NCBI RefSeq assembly: GCF_031755915.1
Contig: NC_083383.1
Coordinates: 1,740,001 to 1,804,000 of the forward strand
Reading direction: 5' to 3'
Length of the DNA: 64,000 nucleotides
DNA from: Ziziphus jujuba
Taxonomy: Eukaryota > Streptophyta > Magnoliopsida > Rosales > Rhamnaceae
How positions within the stretch are numbered: position 1 is the stretch's first letter; each line of letters begins with the position of its first letter. The position numbers and the translations under genes were made by a program. A model generated the notes under the pieces. It worked only from the letters and a program-made list of their open reading frames with translations. It ran no database searches and was not told the DNA's origin. Positions 45,933-56,576 of this stretch are shown here, piece after piece.

Positions 45933-48913
45933 CGCTCGAGGATTTTTTCACCTTGACCGAGATGAAAGATGGGCTCACAGTGCCATCTCGAGTTGAGGAG
46001 CTGGTTTCTGTGATGCAGAAGGAGAAAGACTGTGTTGTGAAGAATGTTGGTGATGCAACCAGGCAGTGGGCTGCTGTTGCAAGCACTATTGCTGCCACGG
46101 AGAATAATGATTGTCTTAATCTTTTTATTCAACTGGATGGTATTGGGTTCATTGATAGATGGCTAAAAGACGCTCAAAGATTTTGTAATGACACAAATGA
46201 GAGCTTTGTAGAAGAGTCAATTACTGCTCTTCTACGAGCACTTGAAAAGCTGCATCCAAACAATGAGAGGTCAGTATGTTCTGGTATCTGGAATACCGTC
46301 AAGAATCTTCTTGGCCACAAAAGCTCTAGGGTTCAGGAAAGAGCAAGAGTGCTGTTTGATAGCTGGAAGCAGGAAACAGATGGTGATGCAGTTCATCATG
46401 ATTTTGAAAATATTGGGGTACTGGATGATGAAAAGAGTTCACAGGTGGTTGGAGAGGATGCTAGACCTGCTGCTTTAGATATACCTACCCCTATTGGAAG
46501 TGCTAAAGAAGAAACACATACATCAGAAGATGCCAAAGATCAAATATTGCCATTAAGAAGATCCGATAGTCTTCAACCAGAAAGGATTGATGATGTACAG
46601 ATTCATCATGACAATCAGCTTAGCCCCCCAAAGACTTTAGACGGTTCAGACACGAAAGAGAAATCTTCAGATCCTTTGGTCTCCTCTACTATGTTGAATC
46701 CTGTTAAAGAAAACCCTCCTACAAAGGAAGAATCCCCCACATGTTCGGAAGGAGGAACCACTTCTGGGACTTGTATCTTTCCCGTTCCTAAGAAAGGCAC
46801 TGTTGAAGAACAGTCTGATTTTCCAAAAGTTAATGAGTCTTCCAAAAATGATAAGCAGGCAGAGAAAGTGTGCCCTTCTTCGGACAAGTTGATTGGGACT
46901 GAATTCTATTCTTCAATTACTCCATCGGACACTGACGGTGTTGCTTCAGGTTCTAATGCTGAGTTTGTAAAACAATCTGCTTTACAAAATAATTTTGATG
47001 CCAATGAGAAAGATGTCTGTCAAAAAGTCCCTGCCCTTGATAGTACAATGACTCCATCTGATTCTAAGAATGGGATTGGAGATTTGAGGGTTATTAATCA
47101 ATGCAATGCTCCTGCTCAAGATGATGAATGTTGTACAAATACGTTGCAGGACTCATCCGGCAATGACAGTATGTCAGGAAAACCTGAGGATTTAGAGACT
47201 TCTAGGATGGATGACCTTGGAGCAGTTGAAGATAAGGAGCATGTTAGTGATGAAGAAGAGGATTTGAGGAATGCTTACAAGTACTCTAAACCAGTAATGG
47301 ATACAAAAAGTACAATGGATGATCCTCTTGAACTTGCTAGGAAGGTTGCTCAACAAGTTGAGAGAGAAGTGGATTGCAGAGAACCATTCTGCTGCTCCTC
47401 TTCTGAGAAAATCTCAGAAGGTGGGATAAGGGAGCCAGGTAGCCCAGACTCCATAAACGGAAGAGAGGATATGTCCATTGAGGCAACACCAAAAGAAATT
47501 CCAACCGGACAAAGTCATTCTGCTGAGGAGAATTCTGAAAAAGAGGGGCACAGAGCACCAGAACCTTGTATCCATGATGTAGAATCCTCTCAGGTGACTG
47601 AAGCTGCTCAAGAACCAGATATGGAGACAGAAAAAGGACTGGGTGGTTTTGATCTAAATCAAGAAGTCTGCTCTGATGAAATGGACCATCCAGTTAATCC
47701 CGTATCTACTCCCATTCCAGTTGTATCTGTTTCAAGACCACCAACTGCCCCTGGATTGGTTGGAGCCCCTTTGCAGTTTGAGGGGACTCTTGGTTGGAAA
47801 GGATCTGCTGCTACTAGTGCTTTCCGTCCAGCATCTCCTCGTAGGATTTCTGACGGTGATAAGAATCATTCTATTGGGGGCACCAGTGATAGTTCAAAGC
47901 AAAGGCAGGATTTTCTTGATTTTGATCTCAATGTAGCTGAAGATGGAGATGATTTGGGAAAAGAAATTCCTGCATCATCTGGCCTCCCTTCTGGAGAATC
48001 TTCAGTGGAAGTGAGCCCGAGAAAATCAGAAAGATTTAAGTTGGATTTAAACCGCATGGATGATGATGGTGATGCTGTACCATCAGATTTGAGGGTGGGA
48101 GGACGGCTCTTGTACAACCGAAATGGCCATCGCAGCCCGTCGCCAGCCTCATCTTCATCATCAATGCAAGCTATGAGGAATTTTGATTTGAACGATAGGC
48201 CACTTTTTCAGGACTCTCTAGACCAGGGACCCAGCAACTCTTCTCAAACTGTAAATGCATATGGAGGTCCTAAACCAGATGCTTCTGTTATTTCTATAAT
48301 GGGTACCAAAGTGGAGGTCAACAAAAAAGACTTTGTTACTCAATCACTCTCCCTGACAAATGGCAAGACCATTGAACCTTCAGTTGATGCTAGTCAAGCG
48401 AGAACAGGAAGCTTTTTGGGTTTGGGTCCCATCGCCTCTTATAATCATCCACCTGTTTTTGGGTATAATGGACTGCCAACAGGGCGACCGACAATGTCTT
48501 TGACGTCTGCAATGTATGCACCTGGTGGCACAATCCCATATATGGTGGATTCAAGAGGAGCCCAAGTTGTGCCTCAAATTATGGCCCCTGCATCAGCTGT
48601 TCCACCTTCTTACTCCCAGCCGCCATTCATTATCAGCATGGCTAATACACAGCCAGTTCTAAATGGTGCTGGGCCCTCCTCACGCCCTAGCTTTGATCTG
48701 AACTCTGGCTTCGTTGTTGACGGAGGAAATAGGGACTCAAATCTGAGGCAGTTTTTCATTCCTGATCAAGGAAGGTCTATGGAGGAGCATCTGCGGACTA
48801 ACTCGCAACCCACTTCAAGTTCTGGTGTCGGTGGTAAAAGGAAGGAACCCGATGGTGGGTGGGAGTCTTACCCGTTTAACTACACCAAACACCAGCAACC
48901 GCCATGGAGATAG
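45929..48913 (+). CDS. TFIIS N-terminal domain protein with repeated DLN motifs
   Basis: Intronless coding region for 994 residues, starting MTLEDFFTLTEMKDGL, which matches the conserved start of this plant family (At4g24200-like, from memory). Residues about 60-150 form a TFIIS N-terminal (LW) helical bundle, a module that docks transcription-elongation factors. The rest is mostly disordered and Ser/Glu-rich. Five F/L-D-L-N motifs occur near residues 573, 666, 704, 752 and 921, similar to EAR-type repression motifs. The related protein SUO also has a TFIIS-N domain and DLN motifs but adds a BAH domain, which is absent here. Likely a nuclear, transcription-linked protein; its precise role is unknown. 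The main frame upstream is closed by TGA at 45920, which fixes the start. Confidence 0.85.
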   Translation: MTLEDFFTLTEMKDGLTVPSRVEELVSVMQKEKDCVVKNVGDATRQWAAVASTIAATENNDCLNLFIQLDGIGFIDRWLKDAQRFCNDTNESFVEESITALLRALEKLHPNNERSVCSGIWNTVKNLLGHKSSRVQERARVLFDSWKQETDGDAVHHDFENIGVLDDEKSSQVVGEDARPAALDIPTPIGSAKEETHTSEDAKDQILPLRRSDSLQPERIDDVQIHHDNQLSPPKTLDGSDTKEKSSDPLVSSTMLNPVKENPPTKEESPTCSEGGTTSGTCIFPVPKKGTVEEQSDFPKVNESSKNDKQAEKVCPSSDKLIGTEFYSSITPSDTDGVASGSNAEFVKQSALQNNFDANEKDVCQKVPALDSTMTPSDSKNGIGDLRVINQCNAPAQDDECCTNTLQDSSGNDSMSGKPEDLETSRMDDLGAVEDKEHVSDEEEDLRNAYKYSKPVMDTKSTMDDPLELARKVAQQVEREVDCREPFCCSSSEKISEGGIREPGSPDSINGREDMSIEATPKEIPTGQSHSAEENSEKEGHRAPEPCIHDVESSQVTEAAQEPDMETEKGLGGFDLNQEVCSDEMDHPVNPVSTPIPVVSVSRPPTAPGLVGAPLQFEGTLGWKGSAATSAFRPASPRRISDGDKNHSIGGTSDSSKQRQDFLDFDLNVAEDGDDLGKEIPASSGLPSGESSVEVSPRKSERFKLDLNRMDDDGDAVPSDLRVGGRLLYNRNGHRSPSPASSSSSMQAMRNFDLNDRPLFQDSLDQGPSNSSQTVNAYGGPKPDASVISIMGTKVEVNKKDFVTQSLSLTNGKTIEPSVDASQARTGSFLGLGPIASYNHPPVFGYNGLPTGRPTMSLTSAMYAPGGTIPYMVDSRGAQVVPQIMAPASAVPPSYSQPPFIISMANTQPVLNGAGPSSRPSFDLNSGFVVDGGNRDSNLRQFFIPDQGRSMEEHLRTNSQPTSSSGVGGKRKEPDGGWESYPFNYTKHQQPPWR

Positions 48914-50891
48914 AAAGTGTTTTTTTGTTATTTATCTGTGCTCCTACTCACTTTGGAATGAATTTCATAAAAATCCAACTCGTAGATTGATGATGATGCT
49001 TGCGTGCCAAAATTGATTCGAAATATTGTAGGTGAGCCCATTGGCTTTAGTGGGAGGGGGAACTAGAAGTCAATAAAGCTGGAGGAAAATTATCTTTATG
49101 TAACATGATTTATGCGATTAATTGCTGGGAGGGAAAAAAAAAAAAAAAATTAGGTTCTTGTTTTAATTTTGCTTTAATTTTAATTTTTCTTTTTCTGTGT
49201 TTCATAGAAGGCAATATTCCAACACAGACTTGGCGCTTGTAGCTGTAATTTCATTTCCATGTATATCACAAAAATTATAGGAACAAAGATCTCTGTCTTT
49301 AGCGGAGTGTGACTTTTCATGACGAGGGGTAGCGGATGAACAAGGTCAGGGCTGACTGTTTAAAGAAACAGATGAGAGATGGAATTAACTCTTTCATATT
49401 TTGCAGTTTATAAATTTACACTTGCATTTGGTTCGTGACTCAAAAAATTTTCTTAATTTCTTTTATTTCGATTGAGTATAACTTCGTTATAGTAACTATA
49501 TTTTGAAAAATTGATTGGTATATGATTCTAAATTCATTTTCAAACTCAAAAACAGTTGCATATAGAAAACTAAAGAAAAATGATCAAGAAGCATCATGTT
49601 AATTAAAGTTTTTTGTATATATAATTTGAGATATAAATAATTAATTTTATATGTATTTTTTGCATTAATTAAATTGTATTGTTGAATTTACACATGACAT
49701 GTTTTGGTGTTATACTTCTAAAAAAAGAACCTTGCTGAAGATAAAACACCTGCTATTAGTTGTAATCAAGATTTTAAATGGATAAAAATAAAATTACATA
49801 AATTAAGAAATAAAAAATGAAGAATCCCTGATTTTAAATCTGCCACTACTGGTTCTCTGTGCAGTCAAAGAGCAGGAAACTGCTTTAGTTCTTATTTTTC
49901 ATAATGAATATCGACTTCTACCTCCTTTTCATTCTTTTTCCACCACGTCTATGATGCTCGTTTCAGCTTGAAATTCAATCAATCTTTAACTTTTTCCTCC
50001 ACCCTTTTACTGTTATGCCAGCAATTACATGTTTCGAGAATTCTTTTAATTGTACCAAAATTGGTCACTGACGTTCCAAGTTTAATAGTTGATAACAATC
50101 TCTCACTTTTTAGATTTAGTTAGTTGTCTGAACTTTCGCAATTCCAAGTCTATTTTTCCCTTTGATACTTCTTCTTTTCTTCATTTTTCCTCATGTGGAC
50201 GTACGTGTGTCTATTATTTGCAAAAAAACGTGTCTATTTTATTATTGTTATTATTATTATTATTATTATTTTATTTTTTTTGGTTGAAGGTACCAATTGT
50301 CTACAGTTCCTAGATACCACAATTCTGCAAACTAAATGCATTTGCCTATTTCCAGTTTGATTTTAAACTCTAACATGTACCTGATCTCAACTTAATCAGT
50401 ATATTTGAAGCATTTATTAGCCCTGCAACGCAGAGCTTTATTTGAGAATTTAAGAACCTTATTAAATTATTTTTCCGTAGAAAAATTTGAGAATTTTGTT
50501 TGAAATTCTTGCAATATTCCTCATTCACTAGGACTAATTTAGGTAAAGAACTTTATTGATAATAAAAACAAGTATTAATTAACAAAAGTTTTTCTAGTTG
50601 AGTCATTTAGCACAATAAAACAAACACGTAAATACTATTGGCAGTACGCAGTCCAATGCAGGAGCTTTGCTTTTCCAACTTGCATACTACCATGAAATAA
50701 ATACTTTGAATCGTCAAGCCCCATTTAGATTAGATTTTCACATCTTTACTGCCTTTTAATTTCGCCTCTTAAATCTCAGTACTGATACACTTCTTCCCTC
50801 ACCATGCTTCATTCTTTGCACCCAGACTATATATATATATATATATATATGTTTATTACATTATCAAATTAACATCATCTACATATATACA

Positions 50892-50932
<41 letters not shown>

Positions 50933-51932
50933 TTCAGAAGACGTGTCCTTAAAAAATCACTGACCAGAACACAAAGGGAGAAAAAAAAAAGTAATTAGTA
51001 GAAGAAAGTGAAACCCAATAATGATGCCACCCAATTTGTTTACAAGGAAAGTTGGCGCACTAAAGTTCACCTATCACTCTCAATCCCCAATTAACCCCAA
51101 TTATATTGAATTCTGATCCCCATAATTAAATTTAAATCCAAGCAAGCAAACTTCACGCAACAGCAACACTTAGAAAATTGCGACCATACCATGCACAAAT
51201 AATTCGTTGCAACTTAATTCTCAGCAATTGATACGCGGCCCACCAATAGATGCGGTATTCTTTTACACGTGCCTCGTATCAGTTGGTTCATCAAGGATGT
51301 AACCACCGTTTAGAAGAGGAAAGTGATTGGGTCCAATAAAAGGTTGAGCAGTGGGCCGAGTGCTCTGCCAATGGATAGGATATAACAAACGATGTCGTTT
51401 GGGTCATAGGAAGAATTGCAGTGACAAGAAAAGAATTGTATGCCCGCCTTGTGCGGTGCAGCCACATAGGCGTCTCAGTGAAATACTGAACACGTGGCGT
51501 ACTTGGATTGCCAAATATTGGCGGGTGTACGACGGCAAAAATGCCTTCCACTTTCCCTTCCAAGAAACACCCCAGGAACCTAAAAAACGAATAAAAAGGG
51601 GATAAGCACAAATTAAAAAAGCTGGCACATGCAAGCAGATTCAGAATCAGACGAGAGCAACGGAGACGATTCCATTTTGGTAATTTCAGGTTGGTAATTA
51701 AAAACCCCTCAGACATTCCCAGATTCAGAGGCGTTAATTTTAAAATCCCTTCTTCCCAGTTTCTCTAATTTTGCGGCAATTCCACGCATACCTATGCTTC
51801 ATTCCTAACCGAGAGCGCCCATTTTTCCATTTCCATAAATAGCCCCCTAAAGCCTATTTGGTAAAGCAACAAGCTCAGCCAAAGCAGCAGTGGTAATTTT
51901 TAAAAGAGTGAGAAAGTGTGAGAGAGAAAGCC
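48914..51932. other. Intergenic
   Basis: Begins with the 3' untranslated region of the TFIIS-N gene. It then holds AT-rich DNA with ATT units at about 50239-50270 and (AT)n runs at 50828-50850 and 50895-50929. The right end is the promoter of the small membrane-protein gene. A 141-codon minus-strand frame at 51291-51716 lies in that promoter and shows no recognisable domain. Confidence 0.5.
50895..50929. repeat. (TA)17 microsatellite
   Basis: About seventeen TA units. A second AT run lies at 50828-50850, about 45 bp away. Confidence 0.9.
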
Positions 51933-52265
51933 ATGGCGGTTTCTGACGCCGTTGTTGCCAACTTGACGACGATCTACGTGGCAGTCATCGCAGGGATCAA
52001 GGTTTATGGGCTTGTTTTGGGCCGGAGCTTCGGCGGCGGATTTGTGCTGATCGTGTCCACCATCTTGGTGGGACTCATCCTTATTGCAACGCTTACGTGG
52101 GACGTCTCACGTAAAGCCACGTATGCTGTCTCTCGCGATCATCGTCGTGTCCATGTCCACGAGATGTGCAAGGGAGGTATTTGTTGGCACGGCGTAGCCG
52201 TCCGGTCGCCGGCTTCTCAGGTCCGGTTTAGACTGCCACAGCAACTTCCTTATGGAGCCATGTGA
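51933..52265 (+). CDS. Small plant membrane protein of unknown function
   Basis: Single-exon gene for 110 residues starting MAVSDAVVANLTT. Two hydrophobic helices (about 14-31 and 36-56) are separated by a short Gly-rich turn, so the protein is probably a membrane hairpin. The C-terminal half is basic and contains CKGGICWHGVAVRSPASQVRFRLP, which I recall as a conserved block in uncharacterised plant proteins of this size. The Cys-x4-Cys pair and the following His could bind a metal or form a disulfide, but nothing shows this. No function can be given. An in-frame open stretch before the ATG starts with GTG and is not used. Confidence 0.75.
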   Translation: MAVSDAVVANLTTIYVAVIAGIKVYGLVLGRSFGGGFVLIVSTILVGLILIATLTWDVSRKATYAVSRDHRRVHVHEMCKGGICWHGVAVRSPASQVRFRLPQQLPYGAM

Positions 52266-55200
52266 AAAAGCTGTGGATAATATTATATATTTATATATTA
52301 TATAATTTCAAAAATAAGGAAAAAAAAAAAAAAAAACTTTAGTTTAAATTTAACACTGTGAGATACCCATATCCGTATTGGAATCTGTTTTCTGGGTTGG
52401 TGGCTTTTGTAGGGTTGGGATAGGCTGAGTTTGGCTTTACTTGTTGAAGGGCGCACTCACGAGGTGTTTGTTTTTTGAGCTCTGAGGGATATCCGTGTAT
52501 AAAAAATACATCAATAAACAAATGTACATAAGCTGGCTTTTTCTTGTAATATGTTTTTTTTTTCCCCTCCAAATACATGTCGTCAGAAATTTATTGTGCT
52601 TCTAGCTGTTTGAGAAAATAATTACAAGTCTTAATTTTACAATAATGACTTTCCTTTGGATACGTTTGAAATGCTCTTGCTGGGAAATTCAGGCCAAAAC
52701 ATTAACACTTTAATGGTACTATTCTCTCCACGCGGCTCTTTCAACTTTCCAAGTCTTTGTTTTTGAAGTCTTTGTGTCAATGGATGGAATCTGACCTAAA
52801 AACCTAGATGTGAAGATTATAGACCCATATTTTTCTTTCGGTAATGTTATATGGTTGTCAAGGTTGTAGACCCATAGTTTTCTTTCGGTAATGTTATATA
52901 GTTGTTTTGGACTAAATTGCACAGAGTAGGACTTTATATTTCAACCAAAACATATGTTACTTCCACGTGATTATGATTATGGAGGAAATTATATTTAATT
53001 TTATATGTGTGCGTGAGTAATTAAGCTCGTCTGCCTTCTTTTCTCTAAATGTATAAATAAACCAACTTGTGTACCATAAAGAATAAATATATATTTTCTT
53101 CTCCAAAATAAAATAAAATACATATATTCTTTTAGGATTTCATAACTTTCTTCCCAGAAGATTGACCATCAAGTTGTATGGGAGATCATACCGTTTTTCA
53201 TGCTTCAAAGCGGTATTTTAGCACTACATTATATGTGTGTATCATAATCAGAAATAATAACAAAAAACTGCTTTGGGGGAAAAAGCACGGGATGTAGTGT
53301 CGATATTTCATATAACTTGGTCTGTAATTTTTTTTTTTTTAATATAGAATATAGATGAGTAAGTGATAGTAAATGATGTCACCATCACAACACAAGGATG
53401 ATCAATGTTAATCTATAAGCTGTATATATATACATATATATATTTAAGTGAAATACTAGCTGTATAGATCTTTATACCAATTACAAATTTAATTATTTTT
53501 TTAATATTTTTTTTATTTTTTAAGAAAAAAGTAATTGTATAAAAATATCATTTATTTCTGTTCCTAGCTGTTATTAGTGAAATTTATATATTATATGACA
53601 ATTTAAATTCTAAAATATTCACTTTTTAAATTAAGTTTTTAAAATTTGTTTCAAAAAAATTTAAAATTTTAAAAATAAAAAAATAATGCATAATTAAAAT
53701 ATAGTCAATAAGCAATAATCATGTAGGTGATCATCAACACCACTACTCACAATATATTAAAATTCAAAATTATACTATTTGTTAAAGTTAAAATTTTATT
53801 ATTTGTCATTATTAGTAACAATCATCATCTTATATAGTAAATTATAATTGAGATATCTAATATTATTATTTTTATATTAAAATATTAAAATTAAACATCT
53901 AAATAATCATTTAAGTTATCATGTCTCATATATATTTTACTTGTTCACAAATGTTAATAAATAACATTTTTTTTAAATCTAGGGAGATTTATTCAATTTA
54001 AAATTTGATGGATTTAAAATGAGTTATAGACTTGAAATGATTTAATGGATTGTTATAAAATTCTACATATTACATACAGATTTTATAAGAATCCAATTAA
54101 ATTTTTAGATTTAAGGCTGGATTTTATATTAATAATTTTTTTTCACAATTTCACTGTTAAAATATTTTCAAATCCATTAAAATCCATCATTTTTTAAAAT
54201 CTTTTAAAATCAATAATTTTTTGAATACCATCAGATTTTAAAAGAATTTTACAAAATCCTAATTGAATACACTTGAATTTTAATAAATTTTTATAAAATT
54301 TATCATAATCTGAATTGAATATCATTTGACTTGTATGAACTATTTTAGAATCTAAATCTAATACCTTTAAATTTTTAAAATTTTTAAAATTCTAAATTGA
54401 ATATACTATCTTAATTTTTAATTTGAAAAATAAACTAATATTAAAGTGGAGATGGAAGTTGAGTCATCCGTGACTTTTCTCCCTCCAGTTTAGATAAGTA
54501 TGACAATCCATTCCATACACACTCAAATAAAATAAAAAAAGAAGAAGTTAATGGATATTAACGAATATCTTAAAAAAAAAAAAAAAAAGAGTGAAGATAT
54601 CGTTGAGTTTGTCCGATGAATCAATTCGACTAAATATCTTATATTCTTACATTTTAGAAAAAAGTTAAATGTGAGCATGTGACTTAATTTTAAATAGTTA
54701 AGTATAGATTAATGGTATTTAACTATACTACATGAATAGTTAGATAATAAAATTGTGAGTAGTAGTTAAAAACTTAAGGTCTTAATATGGTAGGTTTAAT
54801 AAATATTTGTTTATTCGTTTAGTGTTTTTGCTTGAAACTTAATTATATATATTTTTCTCATTACATGCAAAGTCAATTTAATTCTCCTACGATAACTTAC
54901 AATTTTAAGTCGGATTAATTAAAAATTTGAGTTAAAATTTAAAATCGAAATCGAATCTAATAGCGTGTAAAATAATTAATCAAAATAATAAATAATTAAA
55001 TAGCGGTCGTTAGTGCGACGAGTCTTATACGCTTATTGCCGTGGCATCTATCTAACAAATACAATTCTAACATGAAAGTGCCAGATGGGGCAAAATATTG
55101 GACCGAAGAAAATAGAGGGTGGGGGTCTCTCCTATCTTGGACCATGCACTTATATTATATATCTAGTATGCCAATGCCAAGGACCAGTCAGACTTGGGAT

Positions 55201-55505
55201 GATTGGTGCAACAAGAGTGGGTCCACCGGGCCACTTCCACCCTGTCGAATATAAACCGTCAGATTGAAACAGACACTCCAGAAATGCGATTGGTTAGTGT
55301 GATCTAGCGGATACAATTCCAAGCAAACAATCGCCTGTGCAACATCAAAACCTTGTCTGCGCACATAATGACACTTTCAGCGTACAAGAAGTCTTTAGGG
55401 AACCTAATCTTCAAACCTCCCCAGCACTTTCTTCGTTCCTTCTTCTAGATTCGTCGTAACCGGTTCTTCCTCCGCCGTATCGGTCTACCGCAAAATCCAA
55501 CGTGA
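52266..55505. other. Intergenic, very AT-rich
   Basis: No gene is seen. Contains T/A-rich low-complexity DNA, a possible MITE (listed separately) and the promoter of the RING gene. Short open frames at 55036-55254 and 55085-55267 overlap each other and lack features. Confidence 0.5.
53990..54403. mobile_element. Possible AT-rich MITE
   Basis: Inverted ends match at 16 of 17 bases: TATTCAATTTAAAATTT at 53990-54006 and its near complement at 54387-54403. Inside, near-copies of the end (ATTCAATT followed by a GATT-rich stretch) recur in inverse orientation near 54215, 54260 and 54315. This resembles plant MITEs with ATTCAAT-type ends. The very low GC content makes chance similarity more likely, and no target duplication was confirmed. 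Confidence 0.4.
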
Positions 55506-56576
55506 ATGGCCGAAACACCGTCTCAGCCACCGGCACCATCGGTTTCAGACATCGATGCCTCGCAATACTGGTGCTATCGATGCGATAAACGCGTCTCTAT
55601 CGAAACCAATCTCCCTGACGTTATCTGCCGCGAATGTAAGAATGGCTTCGTCGAAACCATCCCTGCCGCCTCCCATCTGACGTCCGAACATCCTTCCGGA
55701 TCGTCTGATGAAGTCGACGGTCCGACTTTCGACTCCCAATTCCTACAGGTTCTCAGAATAATCGCACAGGCGGCGCGTGAGGATGACGCTCCCTCTCCAC
55801 CGCCTCAAAATCATTTATCGGAAGACAGGTTCCTTAGGATTGGGCTCGATGAGTGGGATAATGATGAAGAAGATGAGGACGACGACGCTGCTACCAGAGT
55901 TGAGTTTCATAACGAAGGAGAAGAGGAGAACGAAGAAAGCGAAGACGAGGAGGAAGATCGATCGGGTAACGAGGAAGAAGAGAATCACGACCAGCAAGAC
56001 AGAGATGAATTAGAGCGGCGGCGGAGGCGTCGCGATGTGCTCCAGCTCCGCCTCCGCGACTTTGCCACCAGAGCGAGGAGCGGGAGAAATCGGATCCTCG
56101 ATTGGGCTGAGATCTTGATGGGCTTGGAAGACAACTCGATCGAATTCCGTCTGGAAGTGCCGGAATCGGACCGGTACATCGGCAATCCGGAGGATTACGT
56201 GGACGCAGCTGGGTATGAGGCATTGTTGCAGACTTTAGCTGAGAGCGACGGCGGTGGAAGGAGAGGAGCCCCGCCGGCATCCAAATCGGCTGTATCGGAG
56301 TTACCGACGGTGAAGATTTCGTCTGAGAATGAGGCTTTGCTGTGCGCCATATGCAAGGACATGGTCAATGTCGGTGAAATGGCAAAAAAGTTGCCATGTG
56401 GGCATGGGTACCATGGCGATTGCATCGTGCCGTGGCTGGGTTCCAGGAATTCTTGCCCAGTTTGTAGATTCGAGCTGCCGACGGATGATCCGGAGTACGA
56501 GGCCGAGAGAAAGAATAAAGCGGTAATTCCCGGTGGAGCTTCAGGTTCCGGTGGAAGTGATTCGGTGACGGATTGA
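55506..56576 (+). CDS. CIP8: RING-H2 E3 ubiquitin ligase, CIP8-like
   Basis: Intronless gene for 356 residues. Arabidopsis CIP8 binds COP1 and can ubiquitinate HY5 with its E2 in light signalling. The N-terminal zinc ribbon has YWCYRCDKRV and CRECKNGFVE (Cys near 23, 26, 41 and 44). A long acidic stretch (about 118-165) is followed by an Arg-rich patch. The RING-H2 finger (about 281-321) reads CAICKD, LPCGHGYHGDC, then NSCPVC, with all eight ligands in place, so ligase activity is expected. The tail TDDPEYEAERK is typical of this subfamily. Close relatives such as RING1-like or RDUF proteins are the main alternatives; the whole-protein layout favours CIP8. Confidence 0.85.
   Translation: MAETPSQPPAPSVSDIDASQYWCYRCDKRVSIETNLPDVICRECKNGFVETIPAASHLTSEHPSGSSDEVDGPTFDSQFLQVLRIIAQAAREDDAPSPPPQNHLSEDRFLRIGLDEWDNDEEDEDDDAATRVEFHNEGEEENEESEDEEEDRSGNEEEENHDQQDRDELERRRRRRDVLQLRLRDFATRARSGRNRILDWAEILMGLEDNSIEFRLEVPESDRYIGNPEDYVDAAGYEALLQTLAESDGGGRRGAPPASKSAVSELPTVKISSENEALLCAICKDMVNVGEMAKKLPCGHGYHGDCIVPWLGSRNSCPVCRFELPTDDPEYEAERKNKAVIPGGASGSGGSDSVTD

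Noticed and set aside
51291..51716. 141-codon minus-strand open frame
   Set aside because: It lies in the promoter of the small membrane-protein gene, has no recognisable domain and overlaps other chance frames.
55891..56280. 129-codon minus-strand frame opposite the RING gene
   Set aside because: Antisense of the acidic and Arg-rich coding stretch; no independent evidence.
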